From the NCBI GenBank assembly GCA_945860265.1, contig CAMAQF010000003.1, positions 1-64,000 on the forward strand: a stretch of DNA of 64,000 bases, in the 5' to 3' direction. Under the pieces are notes generated by a model. The model had not been told where the DNA came from and searched no databases. It saw nothing but the letters and a program-made list of their open reading frames with translations. This DNA is from Emticicia agri. GTDB lineage: Bacteria > Bacteroidota > Bacteroidia > Cytophagales > Spirosomataceae. This document shows, piece after piece, positions 15,790 to 25,155 of this stretch (the first letter of the stretch is position 1; each line of letters opens with the position of its first letter). The translations under genes and the position numbers were made by a program.

Positions 15790-18455
15790 TTGAATACTTT
15801 GGTAATCGTGTTGAGTATGACCCTTATAATATCGAACTCCTTTCACCACCCAAATTTATTCGGCTCAAATACCAAACCGATGCTGCCAATCAAGGTTATG
15901 CGATGATGATGAAACACAATGGTTTCATATTAGCAGATGTGGTGGGTTTGGGCAAAACCATTGTGGCGGCTACGATTATCAAGAAATTTATCTACGAAAA
16001 TGGCACACAAACCAAGATTTTAATTGTTTGTCCGCCTGCTATTGAGGAGGCATGGAAAAGGGCTGCCTCCGATTTTCAGATTGATAATCATCTACGATTT
16101 ATCACTACTGGTAGTTTGGGCAAGGTTTTAGACGGTAATAATTATGATTTTCCCGATGCTGAATATTTTGACTTGGTGGTAGTTGATGAGTCGCATAAAT
16201 TCCGAAACTATGATACAGGAATGTACGTTGAACTACACGAAATTTGTAATCGTCCCCGAAAAAATGTGGGTTTAGATGGTGATTCCAGAAAAAAAGTAAT
16301 CTTGGTGTCGGCCACGCCCATGAATAACCGCCCTGAAGACATTGAAAATCAATTATATCTCTTTCAAGACAAGCGAAATTCCACACTCGAAACGGTCAGA
16401 AATATTCAGGATTATTTTAAACAAATAAATAAAGAATACAAAGAGCTGGCAAGCGAAGAAACACTAAATATTGAAAAACTAAAAACGCTTTTCAATAAAC
16501 TTCGCAATGATATTATTGAGCCGTTGGTTATTCGCAGAAACCGAACCGACCTCGAAACGGATGAATACAAAGCCGACTTAAAAGCACAAGGCATTACGTT
16601 CCCGATTTTGAAAGACCCCACGGAATTGTACTATTTTTTAGATGAAAAATTAGCTATACTTTTTGCCGATACCATTGATATTATTGCAGGTGTAGAGCCA
16701 AGCGATAAGAAAAAGAAATTGCCCCAAGCACTTGGCTATTATCGCTACGGAGCTATCAAATATTTGCTCAATGCCGAAGACAAAAAAACCTACGGCAACG
16801 TTGAATCTATCTCCGACCGATTGGCTCATATCATGCGATTATTGATGGTCAAACGCCTTAAAAGTAGCTTCATTGCCTTCAAAGAATCGCTTATTCGCTT
16901 GCAAAAGGCTTGTCAAAACATGATTGATATGTTTGCCAATGACCGTGTTTTTATTGCACCCGACCTTGATATAAATAAATTATTGGCTGATGGTTTTTCG
17001 GAAGATGAAATTCAAACAAAAATTGAAGCAAAGGGCGGCAATAACCGTGAATTCAAGGCGGAAGCCTTCGATAAGCAATTTATTGAATTATTGAAAGAAG
17101 ATAAAGTCAAAATTGATGCCTTGCTGGCTCGCTGGAAAGTAGTAACCAACGACCCAAAATTGGAAGCGTTTACACAAAGACTATCAGATACTTTTTTTCA
17201 GGAAAACAAAAACCATGAAGGCAAATTAGTCATTTTTAGTGAAGCCAAAGATACCGCCGACCAACTCACCAAAGTAATGCAAGCAAAAGGCTATAAAGTG
17301 CTGGCAGTCAGTGCCAAAAACCGAAAAGAAGTGGGTGCTGATATTCGTTTGAACTTTGATGCCAATGTAGATGAAAAAGAATGGAAACATGATTTTGATG
17401 TAATAATCACGACCGAAGTTTTGGCGGAGGGCGTAAACTTGCACCGAAGCAATGTAATTATCAACTATGACGTACCTTGGAATAGTACAAGATTGATGCA
17501 ACGCATCGGGCGAGTAAATCGCATTGGTTCGAGGGCAAAACAAATCTATGTCTATAATTATTATCCTTCTGCCGAAGGCGATGTGCAAATACGATTGGTC
17601 AATAATGCCCTCCGAAAACTCCAAGCTTTTCATACTGCTTTTGGCGAAGACAACCGAATTTTTTCGGCATTGGAGGAGGTGGGCGATGGCAAACTGCATG
17701 GGGCTAAACTCAAACAAGAACAAAGCGAAGTACTGAAATATTTGATTGAATTGCGTGAGTTTAAAAAGAAAAACGAAAAATGGTTTAGTGCCATCAAGCA
17801 AGTGCCAAATAAGGCGAGGGTTAGGCGAGAGCATGAAAACATCAATCCATTAATGATACCTGTGCCAAATCAAATTCCGTTGAATTTACCCGATAGCTCG
17901 CTCTGCTACCTTAAAGCCGACAACCACCCAGGCGTGTTTTGTTTTGTGAGCGATGCCAACAATGTGCAAGAGCTTAGTTTTTTAGATGCTGCCAAGTTAT
18001 TTAAAGCAGAAATTGAAGAAAAAGCCCTCAAAACCCTTTCTGACAAGCATTTTGGGCAAGTAGAAACCGCTTATCAGTTTTTTAAATCTGATGTAATACA
18101 GCAAAACATCAGCAATAATATCAATCGAAAAGACCTTAGTCCTGCCGAAAATAAGGCGATTACCAACCTTTCGCATTTGATAAAACACGCTCCTACGCCT
18201 CAGAAAAAAGAATTGCTCAAAATAGTGCTGAATAAAATTAAGGCAGGTGGATTTCCGAATAAGGGTTTGGCCAAAGAAATTAATGATTTTTGGACAAGGG
18301 AATCTAAACTTTTTACCCAAAATTTAGAGCAATTTTACGACAAACTATTTATCGAACTACTCGACCGTTATAATTTCTCGAATACCGAAAGCCCCGTAGA
18401 AAAACCAAAACAAAGCATCAAAAACCCTAAAATAGTGCTTACTTTAAACTTATAA
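15783..18455 (+). CDS. SNF2-family helicase, C-terminal part of the split PLD-SNF2 protein
   Basis: 890 residues from the ATG at 15783. The frame is open back to the A7 run, so the natural protein probably continues from the PLD domain. Motor motifs are complete: Walker A VVGLGKT (53-59), DESH box (135-138), SATPMNN, a RecA2 domain with TTEVLAEGVNLHRSNVIINYDVPWN, and motif VI QRIGRVNRIGS. Superfamily 2 ATPases of this kind translocate on duplex DNA and are found in restriction and DISARM-like systems. The C-terminal 250 residues have no recognised domain. R2 and then the methyltransferase gene follow, so the three parts form one restriction-modification-like module. Confidence 0.88.
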   Translation: MLIEYFGNRVEYDPYNIELLSPPKFIRLKYQTDAANQGYAMMMKHNGFILADVVGLGKTIVAATIIKKFIYENGTQTKILIVCPPAIEEAWKRAASDFQIDNHLRFITTGSLGKVLDGNNYDFPDAEYFDLVVVDESHKFRNYDTGMYVELHEICNRPRKNVGLDGDSRKKVILVSATPMNNRPEDIENQLYLFQDKRNSTLETVRNIQDYFKQINKEYKELASEETLNIEKLKTLFNKLRNDIIEPLVIRRNRTDLETDEYKADLKAQGITFPILKDPTELYYFLDEKLAILFADTIDIIAGVEPSDKKKKLPQALGYYRYGAIKYLLNAEDKKTYGNVESISDRLAHIMRLLMVKRLKSSFIAFKESLIRLQKACQNMIDMFANDRVFIAPDLDINKLLADGFSEDEIQTKIEAKGGNNREFKAEAFDKQFIELLKEDKVKIDALLARWKVVTNDPKLEAFTQRLSDTFFQENKNHEGKLVIFSEAKDTADQLTKVMQAKGYKVLAVSAKNRKEVGADIRLNFDANVDEKEWKHDFDVIITTEVLAEGVNLHRSNVIINYDVPWNSTRLMQRIGRVNRIGSRAKQIYVYNYYPSAEGDVQIRLVNNALRKLQAFHTAFGEDNRIFSALEEVGDGKLHGAKLKQEQSEVLKYLIELREFKKKNEKWFSAIKQVPNKARVRREHENINPLMIPVPNQIPLNLPDSSLCYLKADNHPGVFCFVSDANNVQELSFLDAAKLFKAEIEEKALKTLSDKHFGQVETAYQFFKSDVIQQNISNNINRKDLSPAENKAITNLSHLIKHAPTPQKKELLKIVLNKIKAGGFPNKGLAKEINDFWTRESKLFTQNLEQFYDKLFIELLDRYNFSNTESPVEKPKQSIKNPKIVLTLNL

Positions 18456-18486
18456 TATCACTAATCCAAACCTTATACACCACTCC

Positions 18487-18535
18487 AAACCTTATAGGTT
18501 GCGAAGCGTCGCACCGTTTCAAACCTATAAGGTTT
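18487..18535. repeat. REP-like palindrome R2
   Basis: 14-bp arms AAACCTTATAGGTT / AACCTATAAGGTTT are perfect. The centre GCGAAGCGTCGCACCG is nearly identical to that of R1 and in the same orientation. A half copy, AAACCTTATA, lies just upstream. Confidence 0.8.
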
Positions 18536-18551
18536 AAATCATCGAAAAACA

Positions 18552-21500
18552 ATGGCTGGCAAAATCTTACTTCAACAAGCATTACAAAAACCTTACGAAC
18601 GCCGTGTATTTATTACGAAAATTTTACAGCCTGTTTTTCAAAACAAACTGCAAATATCCACATCGCCCATCAATGAAACGCCCAACCTTTCGCAAACCGA
18701 AACCAGCCTTATTAAGCAAGTGCTACGCTACGGAAGCATTGCCCTTGATGATGATACTGACATTATTTGCTACGAAATAACGCTGCACGATGCCGTGCGA
18801 TTGGAGCAAAACCGAATTTCGATTCAGCAATATGTGCGTAAATTGATGGTGGCTGGCGATGTAATGTTGATTAATTTTGTGCAACAAAAAATCCCTACTT
18901 CTTGGCGTTTGAGCCTTGTGGCGAGCGATACAAAAGTAAGCCATACGGGCGAAATCAAGGCCACAAAAACCAATGCCAAACGTTATACATATCTACTCGG
19001 ACAAGCCGAAACTTGTCTGACGGCTGCCTCGCAATTGGCAATTTTAGAAAGTAAGTCGAATATCGAACGCAAAGATTTGATTGAGGCTTTCGCTGTGGAG
19101 AAGGTCAGCAAGCCCTTTTTTGATGAATATATCAAGATTCACTACAAACGATTCAATGACTATTTGATGGCATCCAATTTTAAGGCTGCAGTTTTTAATG
19201 GTGATGAAAAAGCGATGCGTGATTTTGTCAAAAAACTATTGGGGCGTATCATTTTCTTGTACTTTATTCAGAAAAAAGGCTGGTTGGGTGCGAAGGAAGG
19301 CTTCGCTTCAAGCGAAGCCTTCCTTAAAGGTGATAGTAATTTTATAATGAACCTTTTTACTTTATCGGGCGGCAACGAAACATTTTACCCGCTTTGGTTG
19401 TCCGAATTGTTTTTTAATGCCCTCAATGCTCCTCGCCCCAATGACGCTTTCGTAATGCCCGACAAAACGGTGGTAAGTATTCCGTTTTTGAATGGCGGAC
19501 TTTTTGAAAAAGACATGCACGACGAGCATTTTCTGACTTTTCCACCCCAGTTTTTTCATAATACCGATAATTCTGAGAGTGACAAAGAACGTGGCTTTCT
19601 CGATTTTTTGAACGCCTATAATTTTACGGTTTATGAAAATAGCCCCGACGACCACACCGTGGCGGTTGACCCCGAAATGTTGGGACATATTTTTGAAAAT
19701 CTCCTCGAAGACAATAAAGACAAAGGGGCGTTTTATACGCCCAAAGGAATTGTGCATTATATGTGCCAAGAGAGATTGATTGAATATTGTCTGAACTATG
19801 ATTTTTCTGATTCTGGGATTACTATGATTGAAGAAGAAAAAAGAGCGTTTATTTCCCACTTTATTAAGAAAAATGAAATAGATGTTGACCTACTCAAAAA
19901 ATCAAGCAAATCATACGAATCCTATAAATCATGGTTCAGACAATTGAATGCCGCCTTAGAAACTGTGCGTATCTGTGACCCCGCCATTGGTTCGGGGGCG
20001 TTTCCGATGGGGCTGCTGCACGAGATTTTTAATGCCAAAATCTTGTTGCACCAAACCATTGAGGGCGTGCCGCCTACGCCAAAGCAACGAGTAGAGATGA
20101 AACTCCACATTATCCAAAACTCAATTTATGGCGTGGATATTGAGCGTGGAGCGGTGGATATTGCCCGATTACGCTTTTGGCTCAGCCTTATCGTGGACGA
20201 ACAAACGCCCAAGGCACTGCCAAACCTCGATTATAAAATTGTGGTGGGCAATAGCCTCGTGAGCAAGTTTGAAGATGAAGTAATTAGCATTGATTGGGAC
20301 AAGAAAGTGAGTGCGGGCAAGGCAAATGATTTTGTGCAGCATATACAACGCTTGCTAAAAGAAGTAGCCGACAAGCAAAAGCAATATTTTGATGCCGAAG
20401 TGAGCAAAAAACAAGCATTAACCAGCAAAATACGGGCATTGAAGCTCGAATTGCTCATTAATCAGTTTAGCTTCAATAAAGATAAATACATGAATACTAC
20501 GCCCCAATTGGGTGCGATGTTTCCGACTGCCAGAGAAATAAAAGCCAATACCGAACGCCTACTGACGATTGCCAACTTTGATAACCAAATAAAAAAACTA
20601 CAAACCCTAAAACAACACCCCGAAAAACCTTTCTTGCATTTCGACTGGAAACTCGACTTCCCCGAAGTGCTAAACCCCCACCTCGTTGCCGAAAATGGTG
20701 GATTTGATATTGTTATTGGAAATCCGCCGTATGTGAGGCAGGAGGCATTGGGACAAGAAAATAAAAATATATTTGCAAAAGATTATCCAGATGTATTTAA
20801 TAGCACAGCAGACCTTTATGTTTATTTCTATTCTCTTGCATTAAAAATCAATAAAAATAATGGAACTATTGGATATATCACTCCAAATAAATGGATGGAA
20901 AGAAGTTATGGACAAGAGCTCAGAAATAGGCTAAAACCTTTGAATATCAATCAAATAGTAAATTATGGTGAATTGAAAGTCTTTCAAGAGGCGGCAACAG
21001 AACCAATGATTATTATATTGAATAATAGAATTTCTGATGAATTTATAAAATATGCAATGTTAAAATCTCAAATTGAAATTGCCGATACTGCTAATTATCC
21101 TTTCATCAATTATGAAAAAAATATTTTGAAAACTGAAATTTGGAGATTTACAAATCCTTTAACAACTTCAATTTTAACAAAATTTTATAAAAACGCCATT
21201 ACCCTCAATGAATACACAAATGGTGGCGTTTATAGAGGACTTTTGACTGGTTTAAATAAGGTTTTTATTATTTCAAAACAAATAAGAGATAATATTGTAG
21301 AAAAAGACCCCAATTCTAATGAAATCATTAAACCAATGGTAGAAGGACAAGATTTCAATAAATATGAAATTATTTTTAAAGAAAGGTTTATGGTAGCTAC
21401 TGGATATGATATTGACGTTCCTCAAAAATATCCTGCTGTTTATGAATATCTTTTACAATTTGAACTAGAACTCAAAAAGAGAGATGATAAAGGCAAAAAC

Positions 21501-21950
21501 TGGTGGAATTTACGAGCTTGTGTTTATTATAATGAGTTTGAAAAAAATAAAATCATTTATTACCATACTGCCAAAAATCATAATTTCTATTTTGATACAG
21601 AAGGGTACTACATAAGTGCAAATTGCTATATAATTGCTAGTGCTGATAGATATTTACAAACATTATTAAATTCAAAAGTTTTTGGGTTTGTAAAAAAATA
21701 TTTATTTCCTGCTTTTGGTGATGCAGAAAATGGTGGACGTGTTCGTTTAGATGCAAACAAAATGATTAACCTCCCCATTCCCCAAATCCCCACCGAACAG
21801 CAAAAGCCCTTTGAAAAGCTTGTCGATGAGATACTTACAGCAAAAAAGGCGGGCAAAAACACAGAGGGTTTGGAAGGTGAAATTGATAAGTTGGTTTATA
21901 AATTATATGAGCTTACGGCGGCGGAGATTGAAGTGGTGGAGTGGCGGTGA
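18552..21950 (+). CDS. Eco57I-type DNA adenine methyltransferase of a restriction-like system
   Basis: 1132 residues. The middle carries FYTPKGIVHYM (about 395) and SAM-binding motif I DPAIGSGAFP (476-485). Catalytic motif IV NPPY (724-727) is the signature of N6-adenine methylation. The C-terminal 350 residues (PQIPTEQQ near the end) look like a target-recognition domain. No PD-(D/E)xK nuclease motif is obvious in the N-terminus, so cleavage may come from the neighbouring PLD-SNF2 protein. The size fits the type IIG/PglX-like class. A 33-bp perfect palindrome is embedded in frame at residues 248-258 without disrupting the ORF. Confidence 0.88.
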   Translation: MAGKILLQQALQKPYERRVFITKILQPVFQNKLQISTSPINETPNLSQTETSLIKQVLRYGSIALDDDTDIICYEITLHDAVRLEQNRISIQQYVRKLMVAGDVMLINFVQQKIPTSWRLSLVASDTKVSHTGEIKATKTNAKRYTYLLGQAETCLTAASQLAILESKSNIERKDLIEAFAVEKVSKPFFDEYIKIHYKRFNDYLMASNFKAAVFNGDEKAMRDFVKKLLGRIIFLYFIQKKGWLGAKEGFASSEAFLKGDSNFIMNLFTLSGGNETFYPLWLSELFFNALNAPRPNDAFVMPDKTVVSIPFLNGGLFEKDMHDEHFLTFPPQFFHNTDNSESDKERGFLDFLNAYNFTVYENSPDDHTVAVDPEMLGHIFENLLEDNKDKGAFYTPKGIVHYMCQERLIEYCLNYDFSDSGITMIEEEKRAFISHFIKKNEIDVDLLKKSSKSYESYKSWFRQLNAALETVRICDPAIGSGAFPMGLLHEIFNAKILLHQTIEGVPPTPKQRVEMKLHIIQNSIYGVDIERGAVDIARLRFWLSLIVDEQTPKALPNLDYKIVVGNSLVSKFEDEVISIDWDKKVSAGKANDFVQHIQRLLKEVADKQKQYFDAEVSKKQALTSKIRALKLELLINQFSFNKDKYMNTTPQLGAMFPTAREIKANTERLLTIANFDNQIKKLQTLKQHPEKPFLHFDWKLDFPEVLNPHLVAENGGFDIVIGNPPYVRQEALGQENKNIFAKDYPDVFNSTADLYVYFYSLALKINKNNGTIGYITPNKWMERSYGQELRNRLKPLNINQIVNYGELKVFQEAATEPMIIILNNRISDEFIKYAMLKSQIEIADTANYPFINYEKNILKTEIWRFTNPLTTSILTKFYKNAITLNEYTNGGVYRGLLTGLNKVFIISKQIRDNIVEKDPNSNEIIKPMVEGQDFNKYEIIFKERFMVATGYDIDVPQKYPAVYEYLLQFELELKKRDDKGKNWWNLRACVYYNEFEKNKIIYYHTAKNHNFYFDTEGYYISANCYIIASADRYLQTLLNSKVFGFVKKYLFPAFGDAENGGRVRLDANKMINLPIPQIPTEQQKPFEKLVDEILTAKKAGKNTEGLEGEIDKLVYKLYELTAAEIEVVEWR
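19293..19325. repeat. 33-bp perfect palindrome inside the methyltransferase gene
   Basis: AAGGAAGGCTTCGCTT, one C, then AAGCGAAGCCTTCCTT. It encodes KEGFASSEAFL in frame. Its inner 31 bp align without gaps to the palindrome at 23920-23950, and the differences are paired on both arms. Confidence 0.85.
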
Positions 21951-21962
21951 ATACTCCAAACC

Positions 21963-21996
21963 AAACCTATAAGGTTTTCGAAAACCTTATAGGTTT
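21963..21996. repeat. REP-like palindrome R3, 5' of the transposase
   Basis: A perfect 34-bp palindrome with 17-bp arms beginning AAACCTATAAGGTTTTC. It starts 12 bp after the methyltransferase stop and lies 40 bp before the transposase start. Confidence 0.85.
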
Positions 21997-22036
21997 AAAA
22001 ATCGTATTAAAAAACAAATTAATCAGTTCAAAAAAA

Positions 22037-22630
22037 ATGAAAGGCTTAGATAATTTCGAGGCAAATAACTTCTATCATATTGTAAATCATGCGGTTGGCA
22101 ACGAAAATCTCTTTCGTACTGCCGATAATTACCGCTATTTTTTGGAGCGATATAGCCATCATATTCCCTCAGCCCTCGAAACCTTCGCCTATTGCTTAAT
22201 GCCCAATCATTTTCATTTGCTTGTCAGGGTTCGGTCTATCGAAGAGTTGAGCCAAGACCCTAAGTTTAAGGGCGATGTACATAAATATGTTATGCAAAAA
22301 ATCAGTAATCTGCTCAATGGCTACGCCAAAGCCTATAATATTCGTTTCGACCGAAAAGGGGCTTTATTTATAGACTATACTAAGCGTTTTTGGGTAGATT
22401 CGGATGCTTATTTTACGGCAGCTATCAATTATATCCATCAAAACCCTGTTAATCATGGCTTTGTGAATAATTTAGGCGAGTGGAGTTATTCGTCATACCA
22501 CTCGTTAATTTCTGAAAAAAGTACGAAGTTGAAACGAGAAGAAGTAATAAGTTGGTTTGGCGATAAAGAAAAATTTGTAGATTTTCATAAACAAAACCAA
22601 GCCACGTTGAGTGATGAGTTGGAGTTTTAA
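22037..22630 (+). CDS. REP-associated tyrosine transposase (Y1, HUH family)
   Basis: 197 residues from the ATG at 22037. An upstream in-frame GTG at 21941 would run through R3 and is rejected. The IS200-like Y1 domain is clear: FYHIVNHAV near the start, HUH motif MPNHFHLLV (His58, His60), and the presumed catalytic Tyr96 in NLLNGYAKAYN. Later come the RKGALFIDYTKRF and YIHQNPVNHG motifs usual in RAYT proteins. Such enzymes nick single-stranded REP hairpins and are thought to spread them. Palindromes R3 and R4 flank the gene, the classic arrangement. Confidence 0.9.
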   Translation: MKGLDNFEANNFYHIVNHAVGNENLFRTADNYRYFLERYSHHIPSALETFAYCLMPNHFHLLVRVRSIEELSQDPKFKGDVHKYVMQKISNLLNGYAKAYNIRFDRKGALFIDYTKRFWVDSDAYFTAAINYIHQNPVNHGFVNNLGEWSYSSYHSLISEKSTKLKREEVISWFGDKEKFVDFHKQNQATLSDELEF

Positions 22631-22639
22631 AGCGAATTT

Positions 22640-22673
22640 AAACCTATAAGGTTTGAAAAAACCTTATAGGTTT
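22640..22673. repeat. REP-like palindrome R4, 3' of the transposase
   Basis: Perfect 15-bp arms AAACCTATAAGGTTT / AAACCTTATAGGTTT with a GAAA loop. It starts 10 bp after the transposase stop and ends 15 bp before the 3' end of fbaA. It could also act as a terminator for both genes. Confidence 0.85.
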
Positions 22674-22687
22674 GAAAAGTTGGTCGA

Positions 22688-23785
22688 TTATATAAGCCCT
22701 TCGTTACGGTTTATACAATCTAAATCTTCAAAAGCTACTTTCAAACGAGCAATCATATTTTCTTCACCTTTGCGTAACCATACACGCGGGTCATAATATT
22801 TTTTGTTCGGAGAATCTTCGCCTTCTGGATTGCCCAATTGAGTTTGAAGATACCCTTCTTTTTCTTTATAATATTTCAAAATACCTTCCCAAGTTGACCA
22901 TTGTACGTCAGTGTCGATGTTCATTTTCACTGCACCGTATTTGATGGCCTCTCTGATTTCTTCACGAGAACTACCCGAACCACCGTGGAATACGAAGTTT
23001 ACCGGCAAGTTACCCGTTCCGAATTTTTCTTGGATAAAATCTTGTGAATTTTTCAAGATAATTGGCGATAATTTCACGTTACCTGGCTTATAAACACCGT
23101 GTACATTTCCGAAAGCAGCAGCGATTGTAAAGTTTGGAGAAATTTTGCCCAATTCTTCGTAAGCATAAGCTACTTCCGAAGGTTGTGTATAAAGTTTCGA
23201 GCTATCAACGTCTGAGTTGTCAACGCCGTCTTCTTCACCACCTGTTACACCCAGTTCGATTTCGAGCGTCATGCCCATTTTGGCCATTCTCTCCAAATAT
23301 TTTGCACAGATTTCGATATTTTCTTCCAATGGCTCTTCTGATAAATCAATCATGTGGGAGCTAAACAATGGTTTGCCGTGTTGAGCAAAGAATTTTTCAC
23401 CTGCATCCAACAAACCGTCTATCCAAGGTAATAATTTTTTTGCACAGTGGTCCGTATGTAATACAACTGGAATACCATACATTTCAGCGATTTGATGCAC
23501 GTGCATCGCACCCGAAACTGCTCCAGCAATGGCTGCTTCTTGATTTTTGTTTGGTAAACTTTTACCAGCGTAGAAAGAAGCTCCACCATTTGAAAATTGA
23601 ATAATAACTGGCGAATTTACAGCTTTTGCTGCTTCCATCACACCATTTACAGAGTTAGTTCCAACAACATTTACCGCAGGAAGGGCATAATCATTTTCGT
23701 TGGCGTGACGCAACAAAGCATTCAATGCTTCACCTGTAACGACACCTGGTTTAATCAGAGCAGAATAATCTGGAGATTGACTCAT
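22688..23785 (-). CDS. fbaA: Class II fructose-bisphosphate aldolase
   Basis: 365 residues, the length of class IIA aldolases. The zinc-binding and catalytic landmarks are present: HTDHCAKKLLPWIDG (about 113), SSHMIDLSEE (about 144), ELGVTGGEEDGVD (about 178), the second zinc histidine in FGNVHGVYKPG, and FHGGSGSS (about 269). It cleaves fructose 1,6-bisphosphate into two triose phosphates in glycolysis and makes it in gluconeogenesis. It is a single gene directly right of the accessory island, so it marks the return to core genome. Confidence 0.95.
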   Translation of the reverse strand: MSQSPDYSALIKPGVVTGEALNALLRHANENDYALPAVNVVGTNSVNGVMEAAKAVNSPVIIQFSNGGASFYAGKSLPNKNQEAAIAGAVSGAMHVHQIAEMYGIPVVLHTDHCAKKLLPWIDGLLDAGEKFFAQHGKPLFSSHMIDLSEEPLEENIEICAKYLERMAKMGMTLEIELGVTGGEEDGVDNSDVDSSKLYTQPSEVAYAYEELGKISPNFTIAAAFGNVHGVYKPGNVKLSPIILKNSQDFIQEKFGTGNLPVNFVFHGGSGSSREEIREAIKYGAVKMNIDTDVQWSTWEGILKYYKEKEGYLQTQLGNPEGEDSPNKKYYDPRVWLRKGEENMIARLKVAFEDLDCINRNEGLI

Positions 23786-23919
23786 GGTAACTTTTTTGAA
23801 TTTAAAAGAGAATTAATGTAATTATAATGATAGATGAAGCCTAATTGATAAAATATAATGCAAATTAAAGATTTTTCGATAAAATATTGCTGTTTTGACA
23901 TTAAAATTTAGGAGTTTAA

Positions 23920-23950
23920 GGACGGCTTCGTTCGGAACGAAGCCGTCCTA
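23920..23950. repeat. 31-bp perfect palindrome, sister of the one at 19293
   Basis: AGGACGGCTTCGTTC, G, GAACGAAGCCGTCCT. It lies between fbaA and the convergently oriented 3' region of the deacetylase gene. It has the same length and core as the element inside the methyltransferase gene, with compensated arm changes. It could terminate the deacetylase transcript poorly, as no T run follows. Confidence 0.8.
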
Positions 23951-23965
23951 ATTAAGCCTTTATAT

Positions 23966-24880
23966 TTATTTTCCATCATATAAAGCTTGAATATTTGCTG
24001 GAATTTCGGGGTCTTTTAGTGTATTTTTCTTCTTATCAGTCATTCGCCAACGATGTAACCACGAAATACCATTAGTAGTGATAACTCGCTCGGGGCGACT
24101 ATAAATTTCATCTTGCAGTGCTTCTTTCAAAGTTATAAATGTATAACTTCGCTTTTCCATAATCGCAATGAGTTCGTTGAAATACTCGGTGTTGAGGGCG
24201 TTGGCGTGACACAAAAAAATATGTTTTATTGGTCGGCCGGCAACTTCTTGGGTGAGTTTTTCGTAATAAACAAAATAAGCTTCGGTGTGTTTTAGGTATT
24301 TTTCGGCAACTTCTTTCATCAAAACTTCATTATTGGCTTTTAGGGCATCCATATAGACTTTGTTGAAAAGCCAATCGTCTGCATCAATCGTGACTGGTGC
24401 ATTTTGATAGCCTTTTTCGTCCAAAAATGCTTGAAAACCGTATTTTTTTAAACTATCCGAACCAGTATGCAGAAACGGAAATCGAAAATATTTCTCGGTT
24501 TGACCATATTTTAGTTTCAGTTTTTCGGTCAAAATCTCACCTTTGAGGGTTTCGGTCTTAAAATCTTCGAGCGATAAATTACTGAATGACGGATGGGAAA
24601 AAGTATGATTTCCCAACTGCTGACCATTAGCCAACCAAGCATCAAGCAAAGCAACACGTTCGTCGATTTGCCCTAGCTTGTAAACCTGATTTTCGTTGAC
24701 AAAACCTACAGTTGTGAGTTTTTGTTGATTAATCTTACTTTGGAGTTTCGTGGTTAACTCTTGGGCGTGTTTTAGCGAAAGTTCCCCCACAAAAGGCAAA
24801 TCATCAATCGTGATAGCGATTTGTTTTTGGGCTTTGGATAAAAAATTGATAAAAAATAAAACTATAAAAAAACTTCTCAT
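23966..24880 (-). CDS. Polysaccharide deacetylase-family protein
   Basis: 304 residues with a signal peptide (about 1-17). The NodB-homology fold shows AITIDDLPFVG (metal Asp pair, about 22-32), NHTFSHPSFSNL (H-x3-H metal site, about 96-107) and FRFPFLHTG (about 137). It should remove acetyl groups from an exported or envelope polysaccharide. The substrate is not predictable. It is monocistronic, and no second domain is seen. Confidence 0.87.
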   Translation of the reverse strand: MRSFFIVLFFINFLSKAQKQIAITIDDLPFVGELSLKHAQELTTKLQSKINQQKLTTVGFVNENQVYKLGQIDERVALLDAWLANGQQLGNHTFSHPSFSNLSLEDFKTETLKGEILTEKLKLKYGQTEKYFRFPFLHTGSDSLKKYGFQAFLDEKGYQNAPVTIDADDWLFNKVYMDALKANNEVLMKEVAEKYLKHTEAYFVYYEKLTQEVAGRPIKHIFLCHANALNTEYFNELIAIMEKRSYTFITLKEALQDEIYSRPERVITTNGISWLHRWRMTDKKKNTLKDPEIPANIQALYDGK

Positions 24881-25005
24881 TTTGATTTAAGAAATAGTTG
24901 ATAAAATTTCACCCCATTTGAGGATTGTTTATTAGGATAAATAAATGATAATATAAATCGACAAATTTGCGAATAGATAAATACCTGTTTATAATCTTAT
25001 TATAT

Positions 25006-25038
25006 AACTGTTAACTGTCGACTATTGACCGTGGACTA
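25006..25038. repeat. Short degenerate direct repeat between genes
   Basis: Imperfect units around ACTGT, GTCGACTATTGACC and GTGGACTA run in tandem within the 275-bp gap between the deacetylase and acetyltransferase genes. Repeats of this look occur in intergenic Bacteroidota DNA. Nothing else is seen in this gap. Confidence 0.35.
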
Positions 25039-25155
25039 CTTAATTAATTGTCTATCTATAATTCTGTCAAGCTATTTCAGATAGGTACAAGTAATAAGCC
25101 TCTAATTTAACTAAATGTATCTTATAAATATTTGATATTCTCAAAATGGGCTTTT

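Noticed and set aside
17226-17834. 202-residue minus-strand ORF inside the helicase gene
   Set aside because: It is a shadow of a strongly conserved plus-strand gene, its protein looks random (Ile/Phe/Cys rich) and it has no recognisable domain.
19362-19859. 165-residue minus-strand ORF inside the methyltransferase gene
   Set aside because: Opposite-strand shadow of an intact methyltransferase with no homology signal.
15085-21950. Complete DISARM or BREX system
   Set aside because: No DUF1998 protein, BrxC-type ATPase, PglZ or other required partner is found; only the nuclease-motor and methylase are shared in general type.
21941-22036. Upstream start for the REP transposase
   Set aside because: It would overlap the methyltransferase stop and translate through palindrome R3; the Y1 domain fits a start at 22037.
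14979-22673. CRISPR array from the repeated AACCTATAAGGTT sequences
   Set aside because: Only four copies, thousands of bases apart and separated by genes, with variable centres and no spacers; they fit REP elements of the adjacent transposase.
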